Source of the DNA: Trichomonas vaginalis G3
Taxonomy: Eukaryota > Parabasalia > Trichomonadida > Trichomonadidae
Length of the DNA: 64,000 nt
Direction of reading: 5' to 3'
Assembly: GCF_026262505.1 (NCBI RefSeq)
Contig: NC_067208.1
Location: 8,751,962 to 8,815,961 of the forward strand
The translations under genes were made by a program, and so were the position numbers. A model generated the notes under the pieces. That model did not search any database, was not told the DNA's origin, and saw only the letters and a list, made by a program, of their open reading frames with translations. Position 1 is the stretch's first letter. The number at the start of each line of letters is the position of its first letter. Below are positions 32,309 to 41,817 of this stretch, piece after piece.

Positions 32309-32557
32309 TTAAAATGTGGGAATTCTTGGGAACGGGAAAGGCTTATTTACTTGAGGAACAGGTAAAGGTGGTGGAGGTGGAGGTGGTGGCAACCAGTCCA
32401 TTTTATATTCCTTCCTAGCTAATTTCCGTTTAATTTCATGGTCGCCCTCGGAGTCTTTGAATCGGACAGGTCGAGTTACACCATTCTTGGTCTCAAACTC
32501 ATATATAACCTGTTTGTCTGTATTTTCGTCGACTATGGCACGAGACACAAACATTGA
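32309..32557 (-). CDS. Polinton part: 82-residue protein with polyproline run
   Basis: Starts MFVSRAIVDENTDKQVIYEF; carries eight prolines in a row near residue 60 and ends PFPFPRIPTF. Not recognised. Divergent from the next gene, with overlapping 5' ends. Looks whole. Confidence 0.4.
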   Translation of the reverse strand, partial: SMFVSRAIVDENTDKQVIYEFETKNGVTRPVRFKDSEGDHEIKRKLARKEYKMDWLPPPPPPPPLPVPQVNKPFPFPRIPTF

Positions 32558-32584
32558 CCAAACGGACAAAAAGTGTCATTTCAG

Positions 32585-32848
32585 ATGGTCACGCAGCCAA
32601 TCGCATTCGAGCACTTCGAAGAAGCCTTACGTTCCAAGGGAGAGGGTGTCTGGTGCAAGGCAGAGGTCATGAGACTCTACGAGCAGTACATCCTCAATGC
32701 CTGGGAGGACAAATCGTCCTTGGATTGGCAATTCTACCAACTCCTCTGGGACGACCTCCTACGCAACTGGGATGACGAAAGAGTCCAATTCAAAGGTCAG
32801 GAACTAATTTTGCAAATGACCATTAATTTAAGCTACTTATCCAACTAA
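32585..32848 (+). CDS. Polinton part: 87-residue helical acidic protein
   Basis: MVTQPIAFEHFEEALRSKGE..., Trp/Asp-rich helices (WQFYQLLWDDLLRNWDDERV). The start is the first ATG in the frame; it overlaps the 5' end of the divergent gene. Unknown function; start uncertain. Confidence 0.35.
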   Translation: MVTQPIAFEHFEEALRSKGEGVWCKAEVMRLYEQYILNAWEDKSSLDWQFYQLLWDDLLRNWDDERVQFKGQELILQMTINLSYLSN

Positions 32849-32895
32849 AAACTTAAATTTACTCGGGGTTTCCCCCTAAAATAAAATTTTTTTAC

Positions 32896-33591
32896 TCTTA
32901 GAACCACTCGAGGTTCTCCTTACGGTTGTTGAGCTTGTCACCGTCAATGTGTCTGACCTTCGTCTTCTTGTTTGGATTTGGAACCCATTGCATACCGACA
33001 AGCCTTCCCATGGAAATTGTACCGTAATTCCGAAGAGTAAGGCTCAAGTGTCCCAAGTTGTTGAGGACTGGGGTAAGAACCTTGCCGGTCTCCTTGTTGC
33101 GGATTTTGTATGGGTAGGGTTGGGAAATTTCATAACGTCATCGGCAACAAGGGTTGCCCAAACTTCCTTTTCTTCGTGTTTCTCTTCTTCTTCCTCTTCT
33201 TCTTCGTGTTTCTCTTCTTCCTCGAAAATTCCTTCTTCAATTTGGTACTCACGAAGTACGGTGTTGCATGTTCTGTCCTTTCGAGTACCTTCCAGATGGC
33301 GTCTATCTCTTCGAAGAAACGGTAGATGAGTCTGGCAAGGTTTTGGTTCTCTATGTTGTATTGGCGCAAGGTTTCCGCGAAATCGTTCAGGACTTTCTTA
33401 TTGGAAGCTTGGTTCGTGAGGACTTCGACTTTGAGATTGGTTATCTCTTCCATAAGACTACTTTGGATAGTCTTAATGGTGTTTGTCAGATGAGCGTTCA
33501 ATTGGGCAATTTGAATTTGAACTGGGCGCTTGTCTGGCAACCTTGAAAGGACATCTGCCATCGAGTTTGGCTTCGGTGCTTGTTCGGACAT
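32896..33591 (-). pseudogene. Polinton part: coiled-coil protein with HNH-like C-terminal domain
   Basis: The N-terminal half is helical and coiled-coil-like (IKTIQSSLMEEITNLKVEV), with a very basic Lys/Arg run. The C-terminal domain has MGRLVGMQWVPNPNKKTKVRHIDGD and LNNRKENLEWF, the layout of HNH homing-type nucleases and their NUMOD partners. Might be a homing-nuclease-derived DNA-binding protein. Broken, about one break. Confidence 0.55.
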
Positions 33592-33667
33592 CGAAAAAAT
33601 GAAGTGGTTTGAGAATGACGGTTTTACTTCAAAAAGCTTGTTATGACGGTTAAGTCATACAACAAGT

Positions 33668-34207
33668 TTAAAATAATATCTTTTCTTCTTCTGAACGTTT
33701 GTTGTCTCTTCCGATAAAAGTTTCGAACATGAGAACCAAAAAACGTTTTTTGAGATTGCGGAAGAGTTCAGGCAAACGTTCATATTCTGGATATGTTGGG
33801 AGCAGTTCGAAACATCTGAGCTGACTTTCGGACAAAATTGGGACAATGTCAACAAATTCATCTTTGGTCGGACTGCTTGAAGGTAAGTCCCTTACATGTA
33901 AGTAGCTCTGGTAAAGTCTTCTCATTTCTGCTAACTTTTGGAGTATAGCTTCGTAGTTTAGAAGTTTTAATTTTAATTGTCTTATTCCACTCTTGACATC
34001 TAAACGGTAACTATCCATGAGGTCAAGAGTAGCTTTGGTAGCTTTAAGTGGAGCTATCTGTTCCTTGACTTCTGCAATTTTGGTTGCAATTGTGATTTGA
34101 GCTCCTTCAAGTTCGCCGTCTATGTCGTTCTCAACACCTTCAACTATAGCTTGAAACTCTTCATCGGTCCATTGAGATTGGTGTGGGACGAATTTAACTT
34201 GCTTCAT
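33668..34207 (-). CDS. Polinton part: 179-residue coiled-coil protein
   Basis: Starts MKQVKFVPHQSQWTDEEFQA. Long helices at about 40-110 (ATKIAEVKEQIAPLKATKAT) and a conserved-looking C-terminal block, YPEYERLPELFRNLKKRF. No family recognised. Looks whole. Confidence 0.45.
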   Translation of the reverse strand: MKQVKFVPHQSQWTDEEFQAIVEGVENDIDGELEGAQITIATKIAEVKEQIAPLKATKATLDLMDSYRLDVKSGIRQLKLKLLNYEAILQKLAEMRRLYQSYLHVRDLPSSSPTKDEFVDIVPILSESQLRCFELLPTYPEYERLPELFRNLKKRFLVLMFETFIGRDNKRSEEEKILF

Positions 34208-34328
34208 TCAAAAAAGAAAAAAATGTTTTTACTCAAAGCGTGCCATGTATATGGCTATAAGAAACTTACCAGAAGGCTTCTTCTTCACATGCGTAAAAAC
34301 ATAAAAAAGTGAAGTTAAAATGAGATGT

Positions 34329-34715
34329 TTACTGAACTGGCTGAAGAACTGGCTGAATGTCGCCTTCACAGGTTATGTAGAACGGCTGACCCGAGAAGTG
34401 AAGGAGAGACTGAATTGCCAATTTCATATGGGGTAGGGGGTTCTCCTTGTTTGGTATTTTTATCCAAGGACGTTTGTTTAGGAACTTAACAAGAGCTTCT
34501 CTTTTGGCGTCCTTTATGTCATTGTAGGCTGTCCCGACTGGTATTTGAATTGGAATTCCAGTCGAAGTCTCGAGCTGAAGTGTAGACCTTCCAGAAATAG
34601 AGATGAACTTGACCTTGGGCTTCATTACCTTGCGCAAGTAGTCTTTTAAGCAGTCGTTAATTTCAATTAGGTAAATTGCCTCGTCAAGTCTTTCTTGCAT
34701 TCCAAGTTCTTCCAT
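34329..34715 (-). CDS. Polinton part: 128-residue protein, divergent partner of the Pro-rich gene
   Basis: MEELGMQERLDEAIYLIEIN..., with an alpha/beta layout (KFISISGRSTLQLETSTGIP). I chose the ATG at 34715 because the longer frame runs into the palindromic promoter repeats. A second copy of its first codons, without the gene, lies at about 36700. Function unknown; looks whole. Confidence 0.5.
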   Translation of the reverse strand: MEELGMQERLDEAIYLIEINDCLKDYLRKVMKPKVKFISISGRSTLQLETSTGIPIQIPVGTAYNDIKDAKREALVKFLNKRPWIKIPNKENPLPHMKLAIQSLLHFSGQPFYITCEGDIQPVLQPVQ

Positions 34716-34830
34716 CCGACAGGAAAATATTTTCCTGTTGTTCGTCCGTAAACCATTCAAATTTTCGAAAATTGAGAACTTTTTGGTCGAACTTCAGAAA
34801 AAGTTTTTCCTTCCGACAGGACACAAACAG
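34716..34830. promoter_or_regulatory. Divergent promoter with CCGACAGGAAAA repeats
   Basis: The 115 bp between two head-to-head genes carries the palindrome GGAAAATATTTTCC, CCGACAGGAAAA at 34717 and TTCCTTCCGACAGGACA at 34808. A duplicate of this stretch is blown up into a long array at 36740-37195. Confidence 0.5.
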
Positions 34831-35418
34831 ATGACTGACGTCCCACCAACCGAGTCCATTCCCAAACCAGAAGAACCTAAAGCACCAGCCCCTGCACCTC
34901 AGTTCCAGCAAGTACCTCAGTTCCAGCAAGTACCTCCGTATTACTACCAATTTCCACCTCAAGGTTACTACCCACCACAAGGCTTCCCGAACTACCCTCC
35001 TCAACCTATGCCTTACTTCCCCAACCCTTGGATGTTCCAGCAAGCTCCACCCCAGCAATTCCAATCTCAATCCCAATCGAAGAGAGACCAAGACTTCGAA
35101 GAAGCTCTGAACCGCTTACGCAAAGAGTATGCTACAGCTCCAATGGAAGATGACAGGCTTTCAGTCTCTTCCCTCAAATCGACCGATTCGACTCGTACCA
35201 CAGATTCGGTCAAAGACAGAGACGACTACCTCAAGCAGTCTGAGAGACTCTTCATCTTACAGCCATTTACAGTTGGAGCTCTCAAGAACATGCGCAATTA
35301 CGAAGGTCAGACACCAGCTGGAGACCGCAAAACAGACATACTCGCAAGAGCCGTCCAGCTCGTCAAGACAAAGACTGAGATAGTCGACTTCATTCTTGCA
35401 GCTTGCCCATACAAGTAA
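34831..35418 (+). CDS. Polinton part: 195-residue Pro/Gln/Tyr-rich protein
   Basis: Starts MTDVPPTESIPKPEEPKAP. Residues about 20-90 are low-complexity (QFQQVP repeats, YYPPQGFPNYPPQ), followed by a helical, charged C-terminal domain (LFILQPFTVGALKNMRNYEG). No family recognised; a virion or scaffold role is possible. A copy of its first 20 codons is found at 37198. Looks whole. Confidence 0.45.
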   Translation: MTDVPPTESIPKPEEPKAPAPAPQFQQVPQFQQVPPYYYQFPPQGYYPPQGFPNYPPQPMPYFPNPWMFQQAPPQQFQSQSQSKRDQDFEEALNRLRKEYATAPMEDDRLSVSSLKSTDSTRTTDSVKDRDDYLKQSERLFILQPFTVGALKNMRNYEGQTPAGDRKTDILARAVQLVKTKTEIVDFILAACPYK

Positions 35419-35446
35419 AAAAATAAACAATTACGAGTTAAACTTT

Positions 35447-35647
35447 TTATTCTTTCTTTTCTGAGTTGTTTAGAGCTGGTTTCTCTTGTAGGAACCTTTC
35501 GTACTCTTCCACGGTCATGTAATTGCGAATTTGGTACGCAATTCCAGGTTCGTTGTTTTTGAACCTTACGTATGTAACGCTTCCATCCTCCTCAGGGAAG
35601 TAAGCTTCTAACATCTGACCAAGTTTTCTCGGTGACTCGGAGCTCAT
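35447..35647 (-). CDS. Polinton part: 66-residue protein
   Basis: MSSESPRKLGQMLEAYFPEE...; acidic alpha/beta mini-protein. Shares the MSSE/MSED start style with the next gene upstream. Unknown; looks whole. Confidence 0.4.
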   Translation of the reverse strand: MSSESPRKLGQMLEAYFPEEDGSVTYVRFKNNEPGIAYQIRNYMTVEEYERFLQEKPALNNSEKKE

Positions 35648-35683
35648 TAAAAATGTCACTTTTTAAACGTTAAGTTTTTAGTC

Positions 35684-35872
35684 TTATTTTACCCTTTGTT
35701 TGTCAATGTAGTATTGGAGCGCAATTTCTCCAAATTCTCTGTGTCGGAGTTCTTCAGCATTTTCCAAGGTGTACCTGGAGAACTCAAAGAAGTTGTCAAG
35801 AACATACTGCCATGCTGCTCTTCTGAGTTCGTCGGTATTTTGGAAGTGTTGCACCTTCGAGTCTTCTGACAT
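35684..35872 (-). CDS. Polinton part: 62-residue helical protein
   Basis: MSEDSKVQHFQNTDELRRAA...; likely two or three helices. Unknown; looks whole. About 160 bp of AT-rich spacer separates it from the gene at 36042 on the other strand. Confidence 0.4.
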   Translation of the reverse strand: MSEDSKVQHFQNTDELRRAAWQYVLDNFFEFSRYTLENAEELRHREFGEIALQYYIDKQRVK

Positions 35873-36041
35873 GAAAAAAATGACCAAATTTCATTATATA
35901 ACTGTTATTTTTGACGAAGTGAACTTTTGCACTTCGTCAAAAAAATCCCTGAAATCATATCTTTTATACAAGATAAAAAAATAAAATTAACGTTAGTTTT
36001 TTTAAAAAAATATTTTTTATCTTGTATGTAAGAAACAGAAA

Positions 36042-36653
36042 ATGACAAACACTGAGTTTGAAACAGTTAAAAAGATAGACAATGACACCAAAATGGTTAG
36101 AATTGGTGATTTAAACGTAAGATACTCAAAGAAATACAACAAATATTCTTTGTCAGACATTATATCTCCATCTGGAAAGAAAACATGGCATTGGGTTGGA
36201 ATTGCTTCAACTCAGAAAATTTTGACAAGAAATCCTGAGCTTATGATATCGGTAAGATTCTGTGGAACTACAGCATATCTCATTGACAAAAGTCTTATAC
36301 CAATAGTTTTGTTATGGATTGACCCAGTTGTTGGATATAATTTCATAACATATGGTTCATTCGATACGGAACGTTGCAGTGAAGGCTTACTTTACATCGT
36401 TCAGAAACCGAAGGACTTCAATACAAAGAGATATAAGATAGGAAGAACATATAATATAACTCAAAGATATGACAGTATAGTCAATAGAGTTAAGGTTGTG
36501 TTTGTGAATGATATGAGAGCTGCTGAAACAGAACTACTTGAAAAGTTTGAGAAAATGTATGGTGCTCCCATAAAAGGTAAAGAAACGTTTGAAGTAGATG
36601 AGATAGATAAAGCTATAAAATTATTTGACGAAGTTGCTGAAAAATACATGTAA
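36042..36653 (+). CDS. Polinton part: KilA-N-like protein with T5orf172/GIY-YIG-type domain
   Basis: Residues 20-100 resemble KilA-N DNA-binding domains (YSKKYNKYSLSDIISPSGKKTWHW; IDKSLIPIVLLWIDPVVGYNF). Residues 108-165 match T5orf172/MUG113, the GIY-YIG relatives (GLLYIVQKP, KIGRTYNITQRY, AAETELLEKFEK). Proteins with this pairing are common in large DNA viruses and phages, where they act in DNA binding or regulation. 203 residues, looks whole. A/T-rich leader TTTTTATCTTG as with the neighbours. Confidence 0.7.
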   Translation: MTNTEFETVKKIDNDTKMVRIGDLNVRYSKKYNKYSLSDIISPSGKKTWHWVGIASTQKILTRNPELMISVRFCGTTAYLIDKSLIPIVLLWIDPVVGYNFITYGSFDTERCSEGLLYIVQKPKDFNTKRYKIGRTYNITQRYDSIVNRVKVVFVNDMRAAETELLEKFEKMYGAPIKGKETFEVDEIDKAIKLFDEVAEKYM

Positions 36654-36699
36654 AGCGTTTATTTTTGGTCTTTTGTGAAAGTCAGATGGCTCAGGTAGC

Positions 36700-37265
36700 T
36701 CTATAAGGTAAATTGTCTTGTCAAATCCTTCTGGCATTCCGAGTCCTTCCTTCCAACAGGAAAAGTCCTTCCTTCCAACAGGAAAAGTTTTTCCTTCCAA
36801 CAGGAAAAAAATTTCCTTCCTACAGGAAAAGTTTTTCCTTCCTACAGGAAAAAATTTTCCTTCCTACAGGAAAAAATTTTCCTTCCAACTGGAAAAAATT
36901 TTCCTTCCAACTGGAAAAAATTTTCCTTCCGACAGGAAAAATTTTTCCTGTTGTCCGTCCGTAAACCATTCAAATTTTCGAAAATTGAGAACTTTTTGGC
37001 CGGCCTTCAGGAAAAATTTTTCTTTCCGACAGGAAAAATTTTTCTTTCCGACAGGAAAAATTTTTCTTTCCGACAGGAAAAGTTTTTCTTTCCGACAGGA
37101 AAAGTTTTTCTTTCCGACAGGAAAAGTTTTTCTTTCCGACAGGAAAAGTCCTTCCTTCCGACAGGAAAAGTCCTTCCTTCCGACAGGACACAAACGGATG
37201 GCTGACGTACCACCAACCGAGTCCATTCCAAAGCCAGAAGAACCGACAGCCCCAGCACCACAACA
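36700..37265. repeat. Expanded palindromic repeat array in a duplicated promoter
   Basis: About 18-20 units of about 21 bp, TTTTTCCTTCCRACAGGAAA, in two blocks (about 36740-36950 and 37010-37195). Each unit is itself palindromic (TTTTTCC...GGAAAAA). Outer flanks match the start of the 34329-34715 gene (left) and of the 34831 gene (right); the middle spacer (CCATTCAAATTTTCG at about 36966) matches 34746 onward. So this is a second copy of the divergent promoter with the palindromes multiplied. Frames across it are by-products. Confidence 0.8.
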
Positions 37266-37290
37266 GACTAAGACTCAAACACTTACATTT

Positions 37291-38165
37291 TTACGCTTGA
37301 CTTTTTACAATTTGAACTTTGTTCGCGTAGATGTGAATTCTGAAAGAAGTATGAGGGTCTTGTATGACTTTGTACTTCTCCCATAGTTCATGTCTGTCAA
37401 ACTTACCTGCCATGGACTCTTTCATAAGTTCCATGAAATCGTCTTCGGACAATCCGGGGAAAAGTACAATGTCAGTAAGTATTCTCTTTACATCCTTACT
37501 TAAACTCTTGCTGTCTGTACACAAATGACAACTGAAATGTTAAAGTGTCTGAGCTTCTTAAGAATTCGACACATGTCTTGTTCTCTGTTCTTTAACAAAG
37601 GATGAGAAGCAAAGTCATCTAAGATAAGAAGACATCTGTGAGGGTAAGTCTTCCAATCGTAAGATTGCAATTTCTTCGAAATGTATTCTATCTCTTTCTG
37701 TTTGTTTCTGAAGTGTTTCTTCTCTAATATTCTCTGCATTTCCTCATTTGGGTCTTTAAACTTAGAATTGACATACTCATTTATAGCATTGTACTTCAAA
37801 ACTCTTCTTTGGTACTTCTTTATCCAATCTAACAACTCAGAGTCTTTTATACATACTAACTTAGACTTTTTTATAATATCTTTGAACGAATTGACGGTTT
37901 GGTCAAATTGACCAGAAGTACTACAAATGACTACTAACTCATAGAATGGGTTCTTCTCATCTAGTTCTTGTTGTTGTGCAGCCATTTTAAGATAAGTGAA
38001 AGTCTTACCCGACCCAGGTGGTGCAATTAGACCTGTTATACCATTCTGAGCAAATAAGAACTTGTCATGTATGGGTTTTATCTGAGCATTTTCCAACTTC
38101 CTCTTGTTCTTATTTAAAACATTCTCAAATTTCTTGTCAATGTCAGCAAACTTTTTTTCTAACAT
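37291..38165 (-). pseudogene. Polinton part: A32-like genome-packaging ATPase
   Basis: Walker A GLIAPPGSGKT and Walker B RCLLILDDF, with VVICSTSGQFDQTV and VVICVQTA between and after, match FtsK/HerA-type packaging ATPases of Polintons and NCLDV. It pumps the DNA into the capsid. The ATG at 38165 (MLEKKFADIDKKF) is the best start, as a divergent gene begins just beyond. Broken, about one break. Confidence 0.8.
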
Positions 38166-38201
38166 ATTTTTAGAAAAATTAAAATTTTTATCTTTTAGGA
38201 A

Positions 38202-38648
38202 ATGTCTAGCGATTTCGCTATCTATATTCGAGACAAGCTTTTCGACAGCAAAACATCTGTCGACCATAAAATCTTACATAGTGTAAACAAGAAAGGGGAA
38301 TTTGTTCTAAAGTTCTGTTTCTGGGAATATGACAAGAACCATAAAACCTTAAGCAGAGAAGTCTTAAAATTTGTCAATGACAGACTTGTTGACAGAGATG
38401 ACGCCTCTTGGAGAGATGAAGTCCAACAAAACTTCTTAGAATGCAAAGAAGACACATGCGCTGTTCTTGAAAATGAAATAGAAAACAGAATAGAAGAGCT
38501 ATTAAATGACAAAGCACTTTTACAAAAATATGGTTCTGAGAAGTTTGACATAACTCCACCAGAGAAGAAGAAGAGAGAAAAGAAAGAAAAGAAAGTAGAA
38601 GAAGAGAAGAAAGAACCAGAGCCAGAGAAAAAGAAATTTGACATGTAA
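38202..38648 (+). CDS. Polinton part: 148-residue protein with Lys/Glu tail
   Basis: MSSDFAIYIRDKLFDSKTSV..., a compact alpha/beta domain, then a helix and a KKKREKKEKKVEEEKK tail. Divergent from the ATPase. Unknown; looks whole. Confidence 0.45.
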   Translation: MSSDFAIYIRDKLFDSKTSVDHKILHSVNKKGEFVLKFCFWEYDKNHKTLSREVLKFVNDRLVDRDDASWRDEVQQNFLECKEDTCAVLENEIENRIEELLNDKALLQKYGSEKFDITPPEKKKREKKEKKVEEEKKEPEPEKKKFDM

Positions 38649-38664
38649 AAATAAAATTTTATTT

Positions 38665-39084
38665 TTAGAACATTTCTGGGTCAATGTCAATGTTCTCTTC
38701 CTCTTTAGGAGCAAACACTGGCTTAGACTCTAAAATCTTTTTACCCAATTTACCTTGAACTTCAACTATCTTAGACTCATAATATTCATAGTCGTCTGCT
38801 TTCTTTGGTTCATAAGGTATAACAAGTTTGTATGCTTTGCCTTCTTTAAGGTTTGAAAACCTTCTGTCAAAACTTTCTTTGACTGTTAACAAACCTTCTA
38901 TGTCTAAGTCTTCAAATTTCGCACCATTTTTAGTCACAATAGCAAACTTAACTGGTTCGATGTTCCAAACTTTGTCAAATGTAGACTTTTCAAAATGGTA
39001 GAAGTAAACATTCAAATATGTGAATGGGTCTAGTTCTTCTTTAAGTCCTGACATGTACTTGTTGACTGAGATGAATTTCGTCAT
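38665..39084 (-). CDS. Polinton part: 139-residue protein, possible single-strand-binding-like fold
   Basis: MTKFISVNKYMSGLKEELDP...; beta-rich, ending in acidic EEENIDIDPEMF. The acidic tail and beta core, next to a helicase gene, recall single-strand DNA-binding proteins, but this is only a guess from shape. It lies just downstream of the helicase on the same strand. Looks whole. Confidence 0.4.
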   Translation of the reverse strand: MTKFISVNKYMSGLKEELDPFTYLNVYFYHFEKSTFDKVWNIEPVKFAIVTKNGAKFEDLDIEGLLTVKESFDRRFSNLKEGKAYKLVIPYEPKKADDYEYYESKIVEVQGKLGKKILESKPVFAPKEEENIDIDPEMF

Positions 39085-39120
39085 CTTTTCTATCGGATAA
39101 AAAAAATTTTTTTTTAAAAT

Positions 39121-40357
39121 TTACTCAGAAAAATTTTTCTTTGTATATACACCATTCTGTACGTCTAAAAGACTTTTGACATTTGCCAAGAATGTTCGTT
39201 TAGACGCTGTCATATAACCATACTCTTGACAATACTGTTTATACGAATCGTACAATGACCTTTCATCTAAACACTCAAAGTCAGTTTCATCTATGAAACA
39301 GTTCATATACACTCTTGTTTGCTTCTAACAATGTTTGTCTCTCTTCGGTATGTGGAATTTGTCTTGGATTGAACTTTGAAATATCTAATGTCATGAAATA
39401 TGAGAACAAGTGGTTGTAAAAGTTAGGTGTCAAAGTTTCTGCTAAGTCGTCAAAATATTCTGTATCTTGCATATGAGCTTCTGACGTTCTGACAACTACA
39501 TATCTTCTGTCAGAACTTTCTAACTTCATCGGAACGGCGTTGTTTGAAACCATGATGAAATTTGCAACATTTTCACAAACTCTTTGGTCTTTATATTTTC
39601 TTTCAACAACTCCAACTTTGTCTGTTATAAGACTCTTCAAAGCATCTGAGTTTAAAACCTTTGTTGTATCTATACTTTGAAGTTCGTTACATACTATAAG
39701 TTTCATATTCTCTATTGAAGAGTTAAATTTACCGCAGATGTTTTCTAAGTTTGTCATATTCGGGTTCGAATAGCCCTCTAACAGTTTGCATAAGATATCT
39801 GTAAAGAAAGTGTTCTTACCTGTTCCTTGTTTTCCAATTATGATGAGAGCAGTTTCATTTTTAGCACTTGGATGTTGTAAGATGTTTGCAAACCAACATA
39901 AGATATACTCATAGACTCTTTCGTTTCCATTGCATATAATTTCTTTGACATGGTCTAACCAAGCTTCTATAACATTTTCTTTCCATTCTACTTGTTCGTA
40001 TTTATATCCAGTGAAGATAGAATAGAAGTTTGGAGAAGGTGTATAGAACTTTATACCACGAACTGAAAAATCTTCTAACTTTGACAATAAGATATCCCAA
40101 GCATCTAACATCTTCATACCAACTTGTACGACTTTTATTTTCTTAAGTTTCTGTTTACATTCTTGTTCTGAAACTATTGTCGCTCTTGGTTTGTTAAAGA
40201 CTACATCCCATTCTTTCATGACATAACATTCTGGGGCAGAGTCGACATAAATGACTAAACGTTTCAAATTCTCGACTGCTTTGTTATAGTCTCTAAATGG
40301 ACACATATTTCTGAACGCTTGGAAGTCATAAAAATCTGAAACGTCTATTCTGTACAT
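39121..40357 (-). pseudogene. Polinton part: SF3 (D5-like) replicative helicase
   Basis: Walker A LIIIGKQGTGKNTF, Walker B-like MKLIVCNELQS and motif C NFIMVSNNAVPMKLESSDRR are in SF3 order. The N-terminal region is short, so a primase domain is not evident. It would unwind DNA ahead of the polymerase. Broken, about one break. Confidence 0.75.
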
Positions 40358-40388
40358 TTTTTTATAAAAATAAAAAAAAATATTTTTT

Positions 40389-41213
40389 TTATTCTTGAGC
40401 TATTTGTTGTTCTTGACTTTGTTGTTGCATTTGTTCCATTTGTTGCATTTGTTGTTCTTGAGCTATTTGTTGTTGAAGTTGTTCTTGTAGTACAATACTT
40501 TCACCAGTTGCATCTTCCAATTCGAAACTTTCTGCCGTCATTGACAAATACATAGGACATAAAAGTTTTACAGGAACAAAGTTTGCGTCAACTAAGGTTA
40601 AGTTTATGTTTGCTAAAGTGTTTGAGTTTACTAAAGCTGAAAACTCTGCATTCGAATGAACAATAGGCAAACCAGCAGAGAAAGTGTTGTTTATACGCAT
40701 GAGTATCTTTTGGTCATAGTAGTTTCTGTCGACATTCGAATAGCACTTTGAACCTAAGTTTGAAACAATATATAAAATAGGTGTACTTAAAGTCAATGGA
40801 ACAGACATTCCTTGTATGACACCTTTTCCTGTTATAGGAAACTGTTGGTAGTAAAAACCAGATATAAGTTTTGTATTATAGCTCATATCGTTTATACTAA
40901 ACTCAGTCGGACATCCAAACATAATGAAACCTGCTCTAGTTGCAGCACATGTTACATCCGTCCTTAAAGTATTAAATAAGTCAACAAAACCTGTTGGTGG
41001 TATATCTGAGTAAGTATCTTCAAAGGAGTATTTTTTACCATTCACAACAACAAAGTCTTCTGGTGTCAAAAGAGCAAAACAGGCTTTAGTCGTCATCGTG
41101 TTTAAGGTCAGTTTACAATATCGTCCTTGAGGACTTTGTAAGTTTGTTGTTATAGAATTATATGACTCAGGGTTTTTAGTCGTAATAGTATAAACCACTA
41201 TGTCTTCTGCCAT
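40389..41213 (-). CDS. Polinton part: 274-residue probable minor capsid (penton-like) protein
   Basis: Beta-strand-rich with a jelly-roll feel (YCKLTLNTMTTKACFALL, VPLTLSTPILYIVSNLG), placed on the same strand as and near the major capsid gene, which suits the single-jelly-roll penton protein of Polintons. The C-terminal 40 residues are Gln/Glu/Met repeats. Looks whole. The penton call is inference. Confidence 0.5.
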   Translation of the reverse strand: MAEDIVVYTITTKNPESYNSITTNLQSPQGRYCKLTLNTMTTKACFALLTPEDFVVVNGKKYSFEDTYSDIPPTGFVDLFNTLRTDVTCAATRAGFIMFGCPTEFSINDMSYNTKLISGFYYQQFPITGKGVIQGMSVPLTLSTPILYIVSNLGSKCYSNVDRNYYDQKILMRINNTFSAGLPIVHSNAEFSALVNSNTLANINLTLVDANFVPVKLLCPMYLSMTAESFELEDATGESIVLQEQLQQQIAQEQQMQQMEQMQQQSQEQQIAQE

Positions 41214-41217
41214 TTAC

Positions 41218-41747
41218 TTAGCAAACTAAATTTAATGAAATGTTGTGGTCGTCAAATATTTTTATGACGTCTGGGAAACTATATTTTAAGTTCAACGTTT
41301 CACCTCCTTTCATAACGTATATCTTGTCAATGACATTATATGAAACACCACAGCAAGCAATGTCGGGTTCTATTTCTTTGATGTTTATATCGTCTGCCTC
41401 TGTCAAAAGTTTCAATAGTTCTTTCAAAATTTCATGAGGTGCATGACATATGAGTTCACTTTTACAGGGTTGTGTTCGACCAAGTTTAACATTATACCCA
41501 AAGCCTGACAAATCTTCTCCTGAGTTTTAAGTTTGTCTTTAAGTTGTTGGTAGTCGTTTCGAATATCTGCAACAGAACTTAAGTCTCTGCTAACTTCAGG
41601 ATATGTTGGTTGTTCTTTTACAGGAACTATTGTTATACCATCTTCGTCTTCGTATGGTTTCCCCACTTCAACATCTCTTTCTTTGACATTGACAACAACA
41701 CTTTGACTGTTTGTTTGAGTTGGTGAATTTAACTTCACGTCTGCCAC
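41218..41747 (-). pseudogene. Polinton part: unidentified protein of the capsid region
   Basis: Starts MADVKLNSPTQTNSQSVVV; a helix with VADIRNDYQQLKDKLKTQEK, then a beta part with KEIEPDIACCGVSYNVIDK. No family recognised. Broken, about one break. Confidence 0.4.
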
Positions 41748-41817
41748 GCGCCATTAAACCTTTTGAAACACTTACGCTTCTATTTTTCGGAAATGACATT
41801 TTACTTAGAATAAAAAG

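Noticed and set aside
36713-37386. Long repetitive frames (SFRQEKFFFPTGK and similar)
   Set aside because: Translations of the palindromic array in both strands; no protein role supported.
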